DNA of 64,000 bases from Pachypanchax playfairii. Lineage: Eukaryota > Chordata > Actinopteri > Cyprinodontiformes > Aplocheilidae. Under the pieces are notes generated by a model. The model was not told where the DNA came from. It saw only the letters and a program-made list of their open reading frames with translations, and did no database searches. Numbering within the stretch: the first letter of the stretch is position 1; each line of letters begins with the position of its first letter. Position numbers and translations under genes: made by a program. Shown one piece after another: positions 50,481-64,000 of the stretch. Where the stretch lies: contig SSNP01000015.1 in the NCBI GenBank assembly GCA_006937955.1, positions 1,423,851 through 1,487,850 of the forward strand, written 5' to 3'.

Positions 50481-53400
50481 TCTATGTGGTGGGCCTCTTC
50501 TTCCCCGAGTGTTTTACTTCCTGGTCTTATATATTAATATCTATTAAGTTATATTTCAGGACAAATGAAGACTATATAACACATAAGGTAAGATTTTATC
50601 ATATATATGTGTCTCCCGTATGTTGAAAGTTGTAAATAATAAATAAAAGCTAAATACTGAACTAACAGTATAGCATTCATTCAGAAACAGCTTAATTGTA
50701 GCTCCATGACGGCAGTCTAGACATTTGATGGTGAAACTTCATAAAGATAAGCTGTTGTACAGCAGAGCTGAGTGAATCTTTTAGACAAAGAGGTCTGCTG
50801 TCTCTGTGGGGTTTCCTGAAGGGGGTGAAACGGATTATCCATGATGGAGAGCAGTTTATTTAGTGACCTTTTGTCTCTCACTGACTCAGATGTCTCCATG
50901 TTCTTACCAGAAGAGCTTGTTACTCAGCAAAGAGGACTGGATGGAGTTAAAGATGCTGAAAAAACAAAGCATGATTCTAGCAGGGTCTCCACCTCCATCC
51001 AGGTGAGCGAGCACGATACATCAGATAGATGACGACATTATCTATTCCACATCAGGCTGAAAGAAAAACTCAGGTCCAATGTAACTCCATTACACGTGAT
51101 GTAAGGTCAAGTCTTCAATCCTTATTGGATGTCCTGAATTTAAAAGGAATTTCCTTAAATTCTCAGCTAACCTTCAGAACAAATTATAAATCAATCACTG
51201 ACAAGATGGAACTTTTTTCTCAATGAATTTACCAGTTAAATGGCAGAAATGTGCCTTTACAGAAAGGAAAGACGAATCCAGGAAGGTTTAGCTTTTATCA
51301 GCTTTACACATTTCTCTTCAAAAACATACGAGCATCCGCTCTCTGCTTTGCATTCTTCAAATCAAATCAGATTCTTTTTTTTTTTTTTTTTGCACTTTGC
51401 ACTTGTCCTTTATCTCCAGAATGTGCTTTCAGAGCAACAAAAAAAGAAGAAAAAAAAAAAAAACATGCCACGATGAGGACACTGCGAGAAGTTTCACACA
51501 GACACAAACCAGCCTCTTGGCTACATCATTTGCATTTCTGCTTGTGCTGCTAATGGCTGAGCTCGACCTTATCAACAGCATGTTCTTATCTCATTGTTTG
51601 TTTTTTTTCACTAAACGTAGGCTTTTCCTGGAAAACAGGCCATTACGCATGCGTTAGCTTAGATCATGCTTTTTCTTTTCCTTCTGGGGGGGGGGGTTGG
51701 TGTTCAAAAACTGAGTGGGTTTGATGAGAGTGGTCCCCGCTGACAGCGCCATGGACGGCCTTGCACGGAGCTCTGGGAGGCTTAAGCTGCTGCTGGGTCA
51801 GCTCTAAACAAAAACATGACCGCAGGGGCCACAGAAGCCCCTAACAAGCAGTTAAACCCGTCGCCCAAATTTTACAGGGTCTGACAACTCCAGAACTCCG
51901 AAGGAGGTCAAAGCTCTGCACTAAAGCTGCAACAGTTCTACAAGGCAGCTTAGTGACAGAGGTGCAGAACCGAATCCTGAAATCTAAGAGTTGAATCGAA
52001 GCCAGGAGAGTATTATTTGGCTCAGAAAGTCATGCATAAGTAATAAATATCATGCTGAATATCGTTGCTGTGGATCAAGATGAGGGGTCCGAGTCCTGCC
52101 AAGTAAAATGTTTTATCAAATGATCTTAGAGAGTTAAAATCCTGACGATAAAACAATAAGCCATGTGGAGGATCATTTTTCGTGGTGCATTTTTTGTTGT
52201 TTTGAAAAGCTGGCTTGTGTACAGTGGTTACCTGGCTCCTGGCCATCTGAGGTAGGTTTCTGAGCTTAATGTTAGGGAGACAACAAGGGAGTGAAGAGAA
52301 ACATGCCTAGACAATGTGTAGCAAAAGTACACATCCAAACAGATGTGATGGAGGAAAAACGGAAAGGGGGAAACAGGGCTCGCTCTTCAGGGACTTTCTG
52401 TAACACCGATCTAACTGCCTTTAACAAGTACAACAGACCCTCAGAGGAATGTTGCTTTCTCATTTAGTGTAAAACACCCCCATAGTTAAAGGGGTATCAA
52501 TATCACAAACGAGATGTATCCCTCTCCTGTCTACAGAGGGGTGATGGTTAGTGTGTCGGTCTACGGACCAGCTGGGACGCATCTGAGTTCACTGCCACGC
52601 ACACACACACGTATGAAAGCACATACTGAAGCTTGCTCACTATCTTTCAACAACAAGCTGAACAGGGACCAGACGGAAAGAGGTCCTATTTGTGAAGGAA
52701 GATAAATACACTTCTGCACCCAGTCCTGTCCCCGTCCAGATTAAGGAAACACAAGAATGAGCAGGACGAAGGAAGGTCGTGAAAAAAAAAAAAAGGAAGG
52801 TAAAGGACAGAGGAACACGTTCCTGTGCATCATTCCATGCTGGAAAATTTGCAAGAAAAATGCAAAAAAAAACATAATTTGCAACTGCAAAGATGATTCC
52901 GTATCAGCGATAATTTAACTATTCAAATAAGTTAATTTAAAACTGATATTAGTTTCCGTTTCCTTGTAGGACATACCATCTGCTGCTTTTCTTCCCAGAT
53001 TATTGACTCTGGAAAGCTCCATAATTTACAACTTGATGGCGTCACAGCGAGTGGAAACACAAACAGCGTGCAGGAGATGGTGTGAGTGTGGGAGTCCATA
53101 TCCGGTTCGTTTTTTTTTTTTTTTTTTATAAAGTAACAGATAAGTTAAATGTGTCCAAATATCTACATTTACACAGTAAAGACTTAGGAATGCCTGCATC
53201 GAGTTGTTGACGACTTATTCTCCCGTGAGTCAGCAGTGTCATAATCTTTTATCAGCTCCTCCTCTGTTTCATTTAATCAGACCACAGAATTAGGCAATTC
53301 ATCTCCTCACTGATGTCTGATTACATGTCTTCACAGATTCTGTTGAAATAAGCAAGGAGACCCTCGTAGAGGAAAACATGGTTTTCTCTTGGTCCACTTC

Positions 53401-55671
53401 CAAACACTGCTAACAAGCCATTCCATTCTGCATAAAGTCTTTTCATGTTAAGACACACATCAATCCACACCTACAACATACCTGAGGAAACAAACCTTCT
53501 CTCAGGATATGTGATGTGTGTGTGTGGGGTGAACATGGCCGGACACGTCCCTTAAACACACCGGGAGGCGCCCGGCAGGAGTGCCGGCAGCCCCTCTTTT
53601 CAACACTTCAGCACGCTGCACACAAACACAGTTGCCCTTCCCATAGTCCTTTTGTTCCCTGTCGTCTTGTTGAAGTTCCTGTCATGGACACTGTCAGCTT
53701 TCTATGGACATTTATAACTGACAGCTTCATTACACTCCGGGACAAACGCTCACCCTCGGCGTGTGCAGCATGATATTCAATCAACTAGCGTGACACCGGT
53801 CGTGCTGGAATCGCTAAACTAAAAAGGGAAAGTTGCTGAAACTAGCCATCTGATGATCAGGTGATGCAGAAAAACATGCGCATGCTTGCAGGCTCGGAAT
53901 TATAGCAAATCCACTTTAAAGAAATTCACTCACACAGAAGCAATAAGTCCTAGCAAGCATCAGAACAAACCTTGGAACAATTGGTTAAACCACTGTCATG
54001 CACATAAATAATTTTTTGTTAATTAGCGTGGATCCTGACATTACATAAGTGACTCCAAGCTAAATTACATTGGCATGGACCTAAAGAAATTTAAAAAAAG
54101 ATGTTCCGTTGTCTGTAGCATTAAGTCATGATGTAGCAAAACAGGTTCAAATCTACAGATAAGACCACATGAGAACTAGACACTAATGCACGATAAGAGT
54201 GAAACAGTGGCCTGGGGCTTGTATTAAATGGATGCCAGGGAAAGAACGTGCTACAGAAGGATATCTCTTGCATTATCCCTCAGTGTCATGTAACTTCCTG
54301 ACACCTTGTGAGGAGACGTTGCAACAAGGAGGCACCTGGTTAACTGACAAGTAGGTTTTATCATGTGCAGAGCGAGGTAATAATTCAGGTCTCTGCACTG
54401 TGTGGCTTATAAGGTCTTAAAAAAGACCCAAACTAAAATAGCATGGATGCATGCAGCATGCATATTATCTTACATATGTGTTTAACTTGAGCTTCATTTT
54501 ATCATTTGCAAAACAAATAGTGCAGAAGTAACAATATACTGTACAAGTTCTGCTAACAACTCAGGCACCATTTGTTGTTACTTTCCATTTTCAGTTGCTA
54601 GCTTTCCTCACGCCTCCAGCTAAAAGCTGGTTCCTGGAACATCCTCATCATCAAGTTATCGTGTGCCAGAAAATCCTTGATAAACATCCTTTTCTTTCTG
54701 TTTTTCCAGGTTATTAGCAAAGAGAAACAAAAATAAAGAATTTCCGCTGTTCTTCAACAAATCGTCGTTTGACGCTTGTTGGTTAAAAGTGATGCGATAC
54801 AAAAAAAAAAAAAGTCATGATAAACAAACGATGAGAACAAAATAAATCTCAAGCTGGAAACTTGAACAGATTTTTTAAAACTCCAAACATATGTTATAAA
54901 CATGTAATCAATATTTATCCATTTGTTTTCAACACCTGTTTGATTCTTTTTCATGGTGACAAAACATTAGATCTTCTTGCTGCAGGGCAATAAACACCTG
55001 CACCGCCCTGCAGCCTGATTTGAAAAACAACTTTGTGAATTTTCTGGAACTAGTTTTCTTTTCTTCCACAGAAAAAAACACAAATAAAAGGCTCTACTGT
55101 TAGCATGGAAAGATGCCGTCCCCCTGGTGGTGGCTAAAGCATACAGCAACTGACATGTTCACAAAAAAATAAAAACTAGGCAGAAGAAATGATTAAAGAA
55201 ATATAAAATGGGCAGCAATTATTTGTGTCTCTTAAAAAAGGCAGCAGAAGCAACTATAATATACAAACTATAGAACATATTCCCACCTTTCACTACTGTT
55301 TGTTTACATGCTAGCGTTAGCAGCTAGCTAAAATTCTATAACGCAAAGTCTCACTGCATTATTTTATTCTTTGATGAATTTGCCGCATTGGATTATTTAT
55401 TTGGTATAAAAATAAATTTAAAAACTCAGCAATGCTCAAAATCTTGTGCTAAATTTGATCATATAGGCACCATAACAAAAGTTACTTTCGTAAATGAGTG
55501 AATACTCGCCAACATTTCTTTGCAAATTGGTAATATATGGATTAGAATGAATATCAGGTCGTTTCAAAAGATTATTCCAAAGGGTTATCTGTTGACACCT
55601 GTGTCAGAGGGTCAATTATTTCTACAACATGATAAAATAGAGTTGCCACTTTACCAAACAGTCATCATTTT

Positions 55672-55785
55672 GGTTTGTGGGAGGAAACTAAAGTTCCAAG
55701 AGACAAACCTACATATAAACCAGGAGATCATACAACTTCATAGAGAAAAACCCAGAACCTTTTGGCTGCAATGTAATAAAGCTAC
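55672..55785 (-). mobile_element. Diverged fragment of the SINE-like teleost repeat
   Basis: TTTGTGGGAGGAAACTAAAG, CATACAACTTCATAGAGAAA and AAACCCAGAACC follow the minus-orientation layout of the 24450-24734 element. Confidence 0.45.
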
Positions 55786-58700
55786 CTGCATGTATCAGTG
55801 TGTGTATATTCAAGTCTCTGCGTCTGTGGTAATTTCCTATTGGAGCGAGTCAAGTAGGTTAAACAGGTTTCAGATCACAGAAACTTGATCTGACTGGTTG
55901 TAAACTGATCTGGGTTGTAATGTGGATGAAAAGAGAAACAGGTGAATATCGTCCTGATATTAATAATTGGTAGTTACTATTTTCAATCTACTGAAAGAGT
56001 TCAAATTTAATTTCAGCAATTTGAAGACATTCAGTTACTATTTTAATTAACAGTAGAAATAAAACAATGTTTTGTGGTTTGGTTTTTGCAATTTTCTAGA
56101 TTAAAAAACAAGATTTATATGTGTATTCTCACATCAGATTAAATCATCTAAGAGACAATAATATACATGTGTATGGCTCAGAATCATCTATCAAAGATGC
56201 TCATTCGTTCGGCTCTGGCACCAAATTGCATGAGAGTTGGAAGAGTTAATGTTCATGGACAACCCCTCCTGCAGTGCAGGGAAAAAAATGCTTTAAATAA
56301 TTAATTACATGCACTGACTGCAGCTTGTGGAGGATGAGTATTGCAGCCCAAGATAGCTGCAAATTACTGAAAGATTCAAAAGGCTGGGTAAACTCAAAGT
56401 GTCCTCAGAAAGCAGCGGGATGTGAGTCATGTCTATATAAAGACGTTTAACAGCGATATCATTGTAATATCTGGTGTTTTCATGTAAATCTTCAAGCTCT
56501 CCAGTTATACTGAAGCATTTTCCTCAGCATCGAAACACAGTCCTTGATGTGTTTGTCTGCACAAATCTCTGGATAGAATTACTACTCGCCATCTGTTTCA
56601 TCTACAGTCCAACACTGAACATGATTCTTTTCCCCCGAGAGACACCATTACGGTTAGTTTAGTCAAAAAGAACACATCCGCCTATGTAGCTGTCTGCAGA
56701 ATTAACACCACAAGTTTACTGTAACTTCAAAAAAGAAACGGGAAGGAGGAAAGAAAGTTGGACGGATTCCTTTAGCAATCAAACTGAAATCCAAATGGCA
56801 GCGACTTTCACAGTTGTTGTACTGGACATGTCTTCCGGGCCGAGAGTTGACTGTTGGGGGGGGGGGGGGGTGCTTTTGTGTGTTTCTGACACTGTTCCAG
56901 CTGCAGGGGCTGCGAGTCCAACAACTGCTTAGGCATTCCCAGTGGACTCATCTCTTAGAAGGTTTTTGGTGTTTCTGCTGCTTCCTGATCCTGATCATAT
57001 ACTGCCTCATTGTGGTGAAATCTACATTCTTCAATGGGATGAAAATCTCAAAGCAAAGAGGGGAAATTTGACCCTGATCATGTTGTTGGATTGTCTTTGA
57101 TCAGTTTTAAACAACTGAACTTCAGTTTTGTAACTGTCCTTTGTCTGTTCATATAATATTATTTCTCTACTTAAAATAGTAAATATTTTTTAATTCATCA
57201 CCGTAATAGAAGGGCATAATTCTTATTCAAACATAATGGATTTAAAGTGGACAGCCAAGTCTGACCTCATGGCTTAAAAACTTAAAGACAAATGGAGACT
57301 GTCCTCATCGTCAAGTCACGAAAAATCCATTCCAAATAGTTTGGTGCTCAAAGGCCGTATTCATCCCTGGGATTAATGGAGATTAGTGGTGAGATTATTG
57401 TAAAACTAATCTGGATTCACACCGCCAACCGGCCCAGCCCTGCTTCCGATTTCAGCCAGCTGTTCGTGAGCGTCGTGTGAGAGAGTTCGGATTAAAGGTT
57501 ACTGCTATTTATTCAACATTAATGGTGCGCTGAAGGAGATTTAATGCTGCAGGAAAATCAAAAAACGCTCCTTATGTCTGTCGTCATCGCTGCAAACACT
57601 GTGAACGATACGTGTTTCTAACCTGAGGGATGCGGGATCCAGAATGAAAATGATAATTATTGTAAAGGAGATAAAATTGATGAGAAAAATGTTGCAACTT
57701 TAAACTATTTTTGGATTTAGATTTGCCCACGTGCACCGGGGTGCTCTCAAGGACCACATGAGCAGCACGCACCCCTGTTAAAAAAAAATCACCACTTTAT
57801 AAAACGTTATTTGATCCTGCAGCTATTATCTAGTGTTTTTCGTGTTGCTAACATGTTCTTGTGGCATTTTTCTGATGCTAAAGGACATAAATTAAGAAAA
57901 TTAAGCACGATTGCATTTCTGAGTATTTCTGCATTCAAATCGCTGTGAATCAGTAGCAGACGCAAAACTGCAGTTTAAAAAGAGTCTATTTGTGACATAA
58001 AGAAGGCACTGGGTGGGCCAAAAGCTTCTGCTCTGCTAGCTGTAAGCTAGCTATAAGCTAGCACAAACAGAAAGCTGGGGGGATCCTCCGTATGAACGGT
58101 TCCACCCAAAGCACAGATGCTAATTGCTAATGAGCTACTATCGCTAAACAGAAACTACTTCCTAGAAAACGACACAGGTTTTGTGATTTTGGGTAAAAAC
58201 GGCATACATAATTTCAAGACCACTGAGAACGTTTTAAAATAGCTCAAAAAAGATGATCAGAGTGAATCTTTAATCACGTTTGAGTTTATATAGATTTAAA
58301 ACTGACAATATATTTTAAAAAAACACATTAAAACATGAAGTTTAGATAAGACAAACCTTGTAGCTCTTGTTGCACCTGTCAAATAACTAAATTTCAAAAA
58401 GGTTGGCGACCCTTGATTCTCAAAAACACAAATATTGTAACAAAACTGCAAACAGAGAGGATTTGAACATCAAAGTAATTTTTTTTTTCATTTTCTGGCT
58501 TGTAAAACAGATCATTTGATCATTTGAGACACATTAAAATAAAATATGCTGTTTCTCATCAAGTTAGAATGAATTATTTGCACCACTTCTTGTGAATAAA
58601 TTTGACCATGTGATTTATTCTTCGTTTTACTTCGACAACTTCGACTCAGTGTGTAATCGCTGCACTTGGTCCAAATAGTATCTGAATCACAATTATTCAA

Positions 58701-60563
58701 ACTTCATGAGAAACAGTGTCCAAATTCCCCAAACACGTCAGTATGCAGGAGGAGGAGAATTATTTTCTTTATCTGGTGAGTCAGAAGCACCGACACAGAT
58801 GCATCTTTACAGCATCAATCAAAACACCCATCAGTTCGATTCATCTTTATTATCACAGGGTAACTCATTTTGATAGATTTTTTTTCCCAATCTGTTGGAA
58901 ACGATGTGATTTAGCCAACTAACGGAGACAGAAATTTGGATATGCTGCAAATCCTTCCCATTGGTGGCTAGTGTAAAAATATTATATTACTTTGTGAGAT
59001 AATCACTATATTTTACTTTGATTCTTACCCTCTTATATTCTAAACTATATTTATATATCCAGAGACATTTTGCAGCTTGCTAACCCCCCCCCCCACCTGA
59101 AACTGTTAACACAGTGGCTTGTAGAAGTCACACATTCCCACATTTTATCACGTTACAGCTACAGACTTCAGAGAATTTCAGGCGGATTTGAGGTGATCAA
59201 CCAACACTAAGTAGAACATAATAAACATGGCACTATTTGCTGATTTGTGAACATTTTTTAAAACCACAGATCATTTTCCTTTCACTTACCAGTTACAGGC
59301 TATTTATTGTTGCTTTATTATGTAAGATTGGGGGGAAATACTTAGAGCGGAGTGTATTTTTTAAAATTAACCATGAAGGAGTCTTGCCCTTAACATTGTT
59401 GTTAGATTAGATTTAATCCAGCTGAAGTTGGTTTAAACCCATTGTTCTCCAAAAGCCCAGACATAATTCTGTATTACGACATCGATACATATAATCATCC
59501 AAAGCATTGTTTGTTTGTGAGTGCAAACAGATCTTATTGTTTGGAACTTTTTAGTCTATTAAAATACATTTTGCTTTGACTTGTCTTTTTTTTTTAGAGA
59601 ACTTTGGATCTTTTAAAAAGCACTGATCCAAAATTAAAAATGAAACTGAAAAAAGCTGAAATCAAATATTTCACTCTCGTCTTGGTGTGTATAAGACAAC
59701 ACATTAGTGACGTGAAATGATTTAGCAGAATTTCCTTTCAAGGGGTTTTGAGAGGATTAATATGGAACCATGTCACCCGCAGGTGTTAATGATCTCATCT
59801 GTGACGTTATCACACTCTGAATGTGCTCGTCAGAGGTCTGCAAGGGTGATTTGCTGCTCCGACAAGGCACGTACTTTGTTTAACTAGTAACCTTTTAAAA
59901 ATCTCTGCTATCCTTTAAGTACACGACATTAATCCATTTATTTAGATTCTGTATTTACATTTATACAGACTAGAAACATTTTCATTTATTTCATGGGAAT
60001 TGAAGCAGTTTCATTTGCTTTTTTCTGTGGAGTTTGGTAAGTAACAATGATGTATGTTAATTAATTTGTACAAAGCAAACTTTCCAATAAAGAGTCTCAG
60101 CTCTGCAGCAGTGGCCTCTGCTGTGCGTTTACCAAACTCCAACATCTGTGCTTCTCAACATACCGTATGTGTCTGCAAAATAAATACATCCAATTTTGTA
60201 GCAGGAACTTTTTGGGGGGTTCCACTGCAGGAACCAGAGCTTAAATAGATTACTTGGTTAAATTTAACCCACAAAACAGCCCCAATATAGAGTTAGTACT
60301 TTAGAAACTACTTGCAGCCTTGAGGCGTTATATATATATTTCAGATTGGTTGCTTTTCCCCAGCATTCCTGATAACAATGAATTTTATGAAAAATTTAAA
60401 GGAAGTATTTTTATGTTTGGACCAAAGACCGCGTATCTAGAACAAGATGCGGGACTGCAACACAAGTTGTAGCCCAAACACGACAAGCGCCCTCCAGTGG
60501 CTGGCTGCAGTAAAGGTTTTAGGTCCCTCCCCTTCTATACAGAAAATTAGAAACTTTACAACT

Positions 60564-60947
60564 TTAAAGGTCGTGTATCCTGCTATTTTACAGCTTTCAG
60601 CATCTGTGATAGGCACATATATGATCAAATCTTATCTTCGGTGTTGTATAGTCTTCATTTGTCCTGAAATATAACTTATTTTCTTGAATTATTTTCCGAC
60701 CAAAAAGTAAACACTCAATTTAGTAATGGGTACTTCCTGGTGTGACATTGTTACATCATTATGTTACAGTCAGTCGTTTTTTCAGAAGAGAGGGGAGCTG
60801 CTGCTCAGAGCACAGGATGCAAGAGGATTACTGAGAAATGCGGGTATTAAGACAAAAACCACTCTGGGTTTTTTTTTATAAGGAATTAACATCACAACAT
60901 AGTTAAAAGCTCCAAAAAGTTGATTTTACATGATACAGGACCTTTAA
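60564..60947. mobile_element. TTAA-bounded MITE, family 4 (384 bp)
   Basis: Left TTAAAGGTCGTGTATCCTG and right (inverted) TTAAAGGTCCTGTATCATG form the termini, each inside a TTTAAA context. No coding capacity. Confidence 0.8.
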
Positions 60948-61674
60948 AATATAAAAAACACCTCAGTGTTGACTGGTATTGATTTATATAGTTCTTACCC
61001 TGCAGTAAAATATTAGTGTTTGTTATGTGATTCAAAAATAAAACGTAGCAGCACCTGTGGACTGGATCCAGTTGAGTGTCTCTGGTTTAGACCTTCAGGT
61101 TGGCTCATACTGGCACATGTCACACTGTGCTAGCTTAGGATTGTTAAATGTCAAGAACCCAATTTACACTCTGTAGGACTTCTTGTCATGGCAGAATCTA
61201 AACCATGTGACACAGATGAAGAGTTTGAGATCAATATTGACTGAAAAGCAACAGTTTATTTATTAACCCTCTTAATATTAAACTCATTGATAAGTACTGG
61301 GCTAACAAAGTTTTTGGGTGACATTGGAGAAACAGAATGAACTTCCACCAGTGTGCATTGATATTAACTTAACCAGATGAAATAATCAGCTCACAGAGAA
61401 GGAAGCAATAGAATCTAGTAGACATGCAACACAACTAATAATAACCCGTGTCACACGTGAGAGAGAGAAGAGCTCTGCAACACATTCTCTTTCATGTCAT
61501 CAGCCTTTTATCACATCCTGACTAGAAGAGACTCGTCTTCTCTGCATCGTTTACAAATTGTTTAAACTTCAGAGGCTTGACTTTTAACTGGTACAACTAC
61601 ACTCTGCAACTTCAGTCTCCTCACTGGGTTCTTGTCACTTCTCAGATGGATTTATAAATGTTTATGATGGACTT

Positions 61675-62154
61675 TTAAAGAGGCCCTTCGATTAAAAACG
61701 TTTTTTCTGAGGTTTCTGTTGAATATTTTAGCTCCACAGGTGTTCTTACCTTCATAGTGGGTGTGAAAACAGGTCAACAACTTCTCTTTCAGTTATTATC
61801 TCTTAAACTACGCAGGTGGCGATAAAACCCGAGTTCTCCCGAGTTGAAACGGCCTGTATCTGTTTCATCACAACTCCTTTGCTTATTAGTATTCATCAGC
61901 TCAGCAGTTAAACCCCGCCGAGCATGCTGCTGGCTAAAAGCTGTTAGCATAAACGCGGATCAACCAGAAGAGACTACTTGTGCTGTTGCCATGCGCAGCG
62001 GGGCAGGAAACAGTATACCTTGCTCTGATAGGCTAGTTTGTTAGCCAATCTGAGTCCAGCAAATTCGAATAATGAATATTAATGAGTTGCTGACAGAATC
62101 CTGACTTAACACTTAAGAAATAACCACAAAGTCATGAAATTTGTGTGAAATGGC
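61675..62154. mobile_element. TTAA-bounded MITE, family 1, copy 4 (right end damaged)
   Basis: The left end TTAAAGAGGCCCTTC is intact. The interior follows copy 1, including TTAGCTCCACAGGTG and GGAAACAGTATACCTTG. About 110 bp before the right end is deleted and the right terminus has decayed to GAAATGGCTGTG. Confidence 0.8.
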
Positions 62155-64000
62155 TGTGTGAAAAGTTTTAAACAAACATAACGGAAAATGAATCGCAAAT
62201 AGTTTTTTTTCCAGGTGTTACATTCTGTTGAGTTACATAATTCTTCCCTTAATACTGTATGATTAAATATTCATGTGTATAATACATTTAGTTGTGATTT
62301 CTCAATATTTATTTAAAGGAAAATAAGGAAAAATAAAAAATGAACAAGTAAAAAAAAAATAAACATCATAAAAAATCATAAAAATTTAATCATGACACAT
62401 TATTCTCGCCTTTTTTATGCTAAACAAAAATAAATTTGGCGGGTTTTGAATCTGCCGCACATAAAATCTGCCGCCTTGAGCAACATCTTGTGGATGAGGA
62501 AGAAACTGGATGACGTAGACAGTTTATATTCTGTCACTCTGTATGTATTATATATTGTTCTTCCTTTTTTATTAATGTATAAAGGCAGACCATCTGTGAT
62601 GCTTAGGGTTAGTCAGGGAACGTTCTCCACTGTTTTATATCACTTTTAGCACCTTTGGCATAACATAGAATAAATACTGTTTATGGAAAAAATATACTTT
62701 TGTACAATTTTGGCAACTTGGATTCAACAGACTCTGACACCTGCAGCGTCTCATCAGAAAGCAAAACTCAAAACATAAACTGTGTCCAGAAATGACGCCA
62801 TGAATTCCAGCAAGCTGCAGCTTTTCATGGTCCCACACAATTCTGTTTGGGGATCAACTGGAAATGAGTTGACTTCGTCAGTGTGTAGGATGATTAGAGG
62901 GGAGGAGTCAACCGTGAAGGAGTTGCAGTGAGACAGCAGGAGGAAACTTAGCCAATAGCCGATCTGAGATACGAGAACCGCAATGTGAATCAATGACTGA
63001 GCGTATTGACGTGAGTTTGTGAACGATGGTTATACTTGTGAACAAAAAACACAAGGACAATCAAACGTTATCAGAATCTATCCTTGTTCCTGTAAACGGT
63101 GGTAAACACTTCATCTCTGCACTTCTTAAGCTAACATCACACCGCTGGGGGCTGAAATTGAGCTAAAATTGAATTAATTTAATCTCTGTATCAAAACTTT
63201 GGACTCTCATTGCTTCCATAGATTCAAATATAGATAATTATTCAATTTTGTTTTAATTTTCCTAATTATTATGTAGTATGTATGCAACCTCACCTTAAAT
63301 ATTAGGATTGTGTGTGGGTGATTGGGGGGGCCTTCTTCCCTGGTTTGAAAACCCATTGAGACCATCGTCATCTTTATTTTACAGTCTACAGTTTTACTTA
63401 ATATGAAGGTACTTTGGTCATCTTCGTTTATTTTAAAAATAAGTTACATTTATAAGTTAACAATTGTGATTATTTACCTTGTGCTGAAGAAAACTTAGTT
63501 TGTTTGTTTTTACATGTTCAGCTCTGGGATGACAACGGTAGTCCGGGGTTAAACACTGGGTACAAGTGATCACAAATACCCGTTAGTATTTATAGTTATG
63601 TATTTTAAGACTTTAAAGATCAGTGGGAAGTCGCTTCTCACCACTATTAAGAAGCTGGTTTGTGAACAGAAGTATCAGCAGACCCTCAACTTTACCATGA
63701 GAAATGATCTTTTTACTGTCGACATGCAACTTTTGCAGACACTGAAGATCGAGCCAGTAAACTCACGGCGTCGTAATGAAAAGCTTTTCAAATCCTGTCT
63801 TTGAAAATGAGTTGAGTTGAAGTCTGAGTGATTGGGAGAAAGATGTCTAATGGACAGGAAAATGAGCACCCAATTACTGGAATGGCTTTAAAAAAACTAA
63901 ACAATAAATATGAGGATATCTTGTCAGCACAGAAGAGAATCGGAGGCGTAGCAGGACCGGTTTAGATATATGACCCAGTACATGTAGACATCAGCTTCCT

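Larger units (their letters stand above)
44411..64000. other. Region upstream of the nrg2 start exon; no gene recognised
   Basis: This is either 5' flank or the first intron of a longer nrg2 transcript. I looked for the NRG2 N-terminal features (kringle-like IFFLEPTE, GKNLKKEVG, signal peptide) and saw none. It holds a LINE remnant, CA/GA arrays, two MITEs and a dispersed repeat. The stretch 57340-57500 has three GGATTA/TAATC motifs. Confidence 0.65.

Noticed and set aside
51735..51850. Short GC-richer stretch with an 18-codon ATG frame
   Set aside because: Too short, with no splice context or recognisable product.
44411..64000. Search for the NRG2 kringle-like/signal exon
   Set aside because: No stretch matched IFFLEPTE, NLKKEVG or similar on the minus strand; it is probably outside the window or absent.

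Overview
The window is vertebrate nuclear DNA, almost certainly from a ray-finned (teleost) fish. Its coding sequence is split into short exons with GT/AG borders. It is AT-rich, full of microsatellites and carries many short TTAA-bounded transposons of the kind common in fish. There are no bacterial operons, rRNA or tRNA genes or CRISPR arrays.

One gene is visible: neuregulin 2 (nrg2), on the minus strand, so it reads from right to left. From its 5' side the exons are: a short lysine-rich first coding exon with the start codon (44085-44172); two exons forming an immunoglobulin-like domain (33517-33682, 31416-31534); the first part of the EGF-like domain (11773-11893); two alternative exons completing the EGF-like domain, alpha type (7664-7740) and beta type (7221-7279); the transmembrane exon (1836-1938); and three cytoplasmic-tail exons (1591-1714, 1097-1224, 11-232). 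The last donor is at the left edge, so the final coding exon, stop codon and 3'UTR lie beyond position 1. All reading-frame phases agree. The alpha path gives 382 complete codons (1,148 nt) and the beta path 376 (1,130 nt) before the window ends. The product should be a membrane-anchored ErbB3/ErbB4 ligand. The tail matches NRG2 rather than NRG1, while the first exon and the beta exon look like NRG1 type I and NRG1 beta.

About 130 bp upstream of the start codon on the minus strand are a TATA box and an inverted CCAAT box, next to a long GA tract. This looks like the promoter of the short, signal-peptide-free isoform. No kringle-like or signal-peptide exon for the longer NRG2 form was recognised in 44.3-64 kb, so that region is either upstream flank or the first intron of a longer transcript.

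The introns and the right-hand 20 kb are mostly repeats. They include several families of non-autonomous DNA transposons bounded by TTAA (8884-10067, 10611-11037, 4206-4800, 15011-15509, 40361-40951, 61675-62154, 28330-28813, 60564-60947). One of these holds a second element with inverted termini of about 100 bp. There are also SINE-like teleost repeats, a broken non-LTR retrotransposon (49880-50480), a 184-bp GATA array, a 46-bp palindrome, a tandem duplication and a poly-C tract with a 10-N assembly gap. The most interesting biology is the alpha/beta exon pair. It is phase-locked so that including both or neither exon gives a premature stop, and the 384-nt intron between the two is strongly pyrimidine-rich in the transcript.
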